NCBI GenBank assembly: GCA_023415725.1
Contig: JAEZJR010000212.1
Coordinates: 1 to 22,940 of the forward strand
Direction: 5' to 3'
DNA from: Acidobacteriota bacterium
GTDB lineage: Bacteria; Acidobacteriota; Blastocatellia; Pyrinomonadales; Pyrinomonadaceae
DNA length: 22,940 bases
The notes beneath the pieces were generated by a model. The model saw only the letters and a list, made by a program, of their open reading frames with translations. It made no database searches and was not told where the DNA came from. This document shows, one piece after another, positions 21,329-22,940 of the stretch; positions within the stretch are counted from its first letter, which is position 1; every line of letters starts with the position of its first letter. A program made the position numbers and the translations under genes.

Positions 21329-22906
21329 ATGGCATCCTCAAACGACTCAATTCTCAATTCCATCAAGGGCCGGATCTGGCTTTCTGTGAGCGCTCTCGCG
21401 GTGCTTGATTGTTTTTGCGGGCTTGGCGCGTACCTGGCCGTGTCGTTCCTCGTGACCGACACGTTCGTGACCATATTCGTAACCTTCTTCGTTCTTGCCT
21501 TCGCCACAGTGGTATTCGGCTGGTGGCTGGCGAACGATGTGATCCGCCCGCTCGATTCCGTTACGCTGCTTGCAAAAGCGTTGGAACGTAGCCCGAACGC
21601 CACGATGCCGAGGACGACCGGTGCGGCCGAGACGGACGAACTGCTTCGGACCCTTCACCGTAACAGCCAGCAGCTTCAGAACCTTATTTCGATGATGGAC
21701 GACGTCTCCTCAGGGAGGACCGACGCCGTCACAATGCCGCTGGAGAATTCAGACAAGCTGAGCACTTCGTTTCAAAAGCTTGTTTCGCGGGTCACGGAGT
21801 CGATCACTGCTAAACGCGAGTTGGACGCCCTTCAGAACTCGCTGATCGCGATAAACTCCGACATTGCCGGCATTCGCGGCGGCAAACTGGACGCACAGAT
21901 ACGGGCAGATCACCAGCTCACAAGAGAGATCGTCGACACGATCAGATTTCTTACGAACCGCCTCGGCCAGTTGGCGCGTGGTGTACAGGTGAGTTCCGTC
22001 GGTGCCGGCAGCGCGGCGGCGGAAGCGAAGCGGGTTATGCGTTCTGTGCTCGAGTCAAAAGACCAGCGCTCCTCCAAAGTTTCGCGTGGGCTTTCAGCCG
22101 TCGACGAACTTCCCGGGAAAGCTGACGCAGTGGTTCGAGCAACTGAGTCCGCCCTAGACTCGCTCGAAACAGCAATTTCTGCCTCCGGGAACTCAGACCC
22201 GTCGACTGATATATCAAAGGCCGCCCAGCTTCAAAGCCGAGTGACCGAGACCGCCCGGAAAGTCCAGAAACTTCGAAGCAGCGTTGCGGAACTCCCCAGA
22301 TTGGGCCGCACTGCCAACGAGATCGCACGAAAGTCGCACCTGATCGCGCTCAACACGGCGATTCAGGGCGAAAACGACAACACAGGCTCCGAGCCCTTCG
22401 GCTTATTGATGTCAGAGGTCAATTCCCTTTCTCAGCGGGCAGAGGCCCTGAGCAAAGAGATCAGAAACCTCTCCGAGTCGCTCACAAGCGAGGTCAGCGA
22501 GATGGCTTCGGCCTTTGTAGAGATCTCGTCGGGATCGGGCGATGCGACGCGCGGGCTCGAACGTACGGCTCAGGCATTGATCGAGTATCGCGATCGTTGC
22601 GGTGAGGTCACCGGGATACGTCCTAAGCTCACCGAGTTCAAAAAAGAGCACGCCGCCGAGAGCCAAAAGATCGCGGATTGGTTGCGCGAAATTTCCGCCG
22701 ACCGCTCGGATGAAAATCAGATCCGCGAGGCGGAAATGCAGCTTCAGAAGGTCGTGACCTTGGTCGAGAACCTTCGCGATTCAGTGTCGGATCTGCGAGG
22801 CTCGGGCACGATGCAGCCGCCAGCGACGCGGAGCGATACGGTCGATTCGACCCCAAAATTTGAACAGCCGGGTGCGAAGGCTGCGGGCTTCGTCGGGGAG
22901 AACTAG
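21329..22906 (+). CDS. PilJ-like methyl-accepting chemotaxis receptor with short sensor part
   Basis: The 525-residue protein has two adjacent membrane helices (about 16-42 and 45-67) with almost no residues between them, so it lacks a periplasmic sensor domain. A HAMP domain follows (about 66-118, NDVIRPLDSVTLLAKALERS), then more HAMP-like units to about 210 (including SDIAGIRGGKLDAQIRADHQL), as in poly-HAMP PilJ proteins, then a long coiled coil. The signalling tip at about 330-370 reads EIARKSHLIALNTAIQGEN...FGLLMSEVNSLS. The LIALNTAIQ part is clear, but the usual Ala-Ala-Arg-Ala-Gly-Glu and Gly-Arg-Gly-Phe residues are replaced. It is in an operon with a CheW-like gene before it and another gene five bases after. 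It probably senses through the membrane, the HAMP units or partners, and signals to a CheA kinase outside the window. Confidence 0.82.
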   Translation: MASSNDSILNSIKGRIWLSVSALAVLDCFCGLGAYLAVSFLVTDTFVTIFVTFFVLAFATVVFGWWLANDVIRPLDSVTLLAKALERSPNATMPRTTGAAETDELLRTLHRNSQQLQNLISMMDDVSSGRTDAVTMPLENSDKLSTSFQKLVSRVTESITAKRELDALQNSLIAINSDIAGIRGGKLDAQIRADHQLTREIVDTIRFLTNRLGQLARGVQVSSVGAGSAAAEAKRVMRSVLESKDQRSSKVSRGLSAVDELPGKADAVVRATESALDSLETAISASGNSDPSTDISKAAQLQSRVTETARKVQKLRSSVAELPRLGRTANEIARKSHLIALNTAIQGENDNTGSEPFGLLMSEVNSLSQRAEALSKEIRNLSESLTSEVSEMASAFVEISSGSGDATRGLERTAQALIEYRDRCGEVTGIRPKLTEFKKEHAAESQKIADWLREISADRSDENQIREAEMQLQKVVTLVENLRDSVSDLRGSGTMQPPATRSDTVDSTPKFEQPGAKAAGFVGEN

Positions 22907-22911
22907 CAAGA

Positions 22912-22940
22912 ATGGAAACACGACTTTGGAATCTGATACT
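22912..22940 (+). CDS. Start of a further operon gene, cut by the window end
   Basis: An ATG five bases after the receptor stop opens METRLWNLIL and runs to the edge. By operon logic (receiver, CheW, receptor) a CheA/PilL-like kinase or a CheR/CheB-like modifier would be expected, but ten residues do not allow an assignment. Confidence 0.5.

Overview
The window looks like a chromosomal segment of a GC-rich, diderm, environmental bacterium. The best guess is Acidobacteriota (Blastocatellia-like), which is an inference and not proven. The main support is the very large Oar-type TonB-dependent receptor with an N-terminal carboxypeptidase-regulatory domain, the secreted TPR protein, the rpmE / DUF1385 / prfA housekeeping block, and many short structured repeats between genes. 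No tRNA, rRNA, insertion sequence, phage gene or CRISPR array was seen.

Layout. At 229-1255 two leftward genes encode a VOC (glyoxalase-fold) protein and a DinB-fold protein. At 1320-3040 two rightward genes encode a PCCH-type class I methyltransferase and a DUF1801 protein. At 3337-4790 a leftward operon encodes a membrane-linked BON + SRPBCC protein followed by two micro-ORFs of 17 and 49 codons, and ends in a clear intrinsic terminator. At 5155-7545 an RsbQ-like alpha/beta hydrolase sits directly before a PAS hybrid histidine kinase, which looks like a bipartite sensor. From 8217 to 12168 come ribosomal protein L31, a DUF421 membrane protein, a DUF1385 membrane protein, release factor 1 and a histidine phosphatase. 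A secreted TPR protein (12308-13309) converges on the giant outer-membrane receptor (13388-17167, leftward). Upstream of that is a thioredoxin-reductase-like flavoprotein that lacks the CxxC pair. From 18571 to the end is a Pil/Pix-like chemosensory operon: a TPR / zinc-ribbon / receiver protein, a CheW-like adaptor, a PilJ-like poly-HAMP receptor, and the first codons of another gene. It lies behind a good sigma-54-type promoter and a pair of half-palindromic operators.

The least ordinary layer is non-coding. Several gene junctions carry hairpins whose arms are made of 9-10 nt words repeated in tandem (CACGAATT, CGCGAAAA, CACAGAG and CACGGAA types, plus single half-elements of CACAAAGG and CGCAAAGG types). 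The words differ from copy to copy, but the architecture is the same. Two copies share a larger composite unit that begins at or just after a stop codon with an 8-bp GC hairpin. A separate 14-16 nt motif occurs three times upstream of rpmE. A CAGG-TTTCCGG-CCTG hairpin occurs both after rpmE and inside the methyltransferase reading frame.
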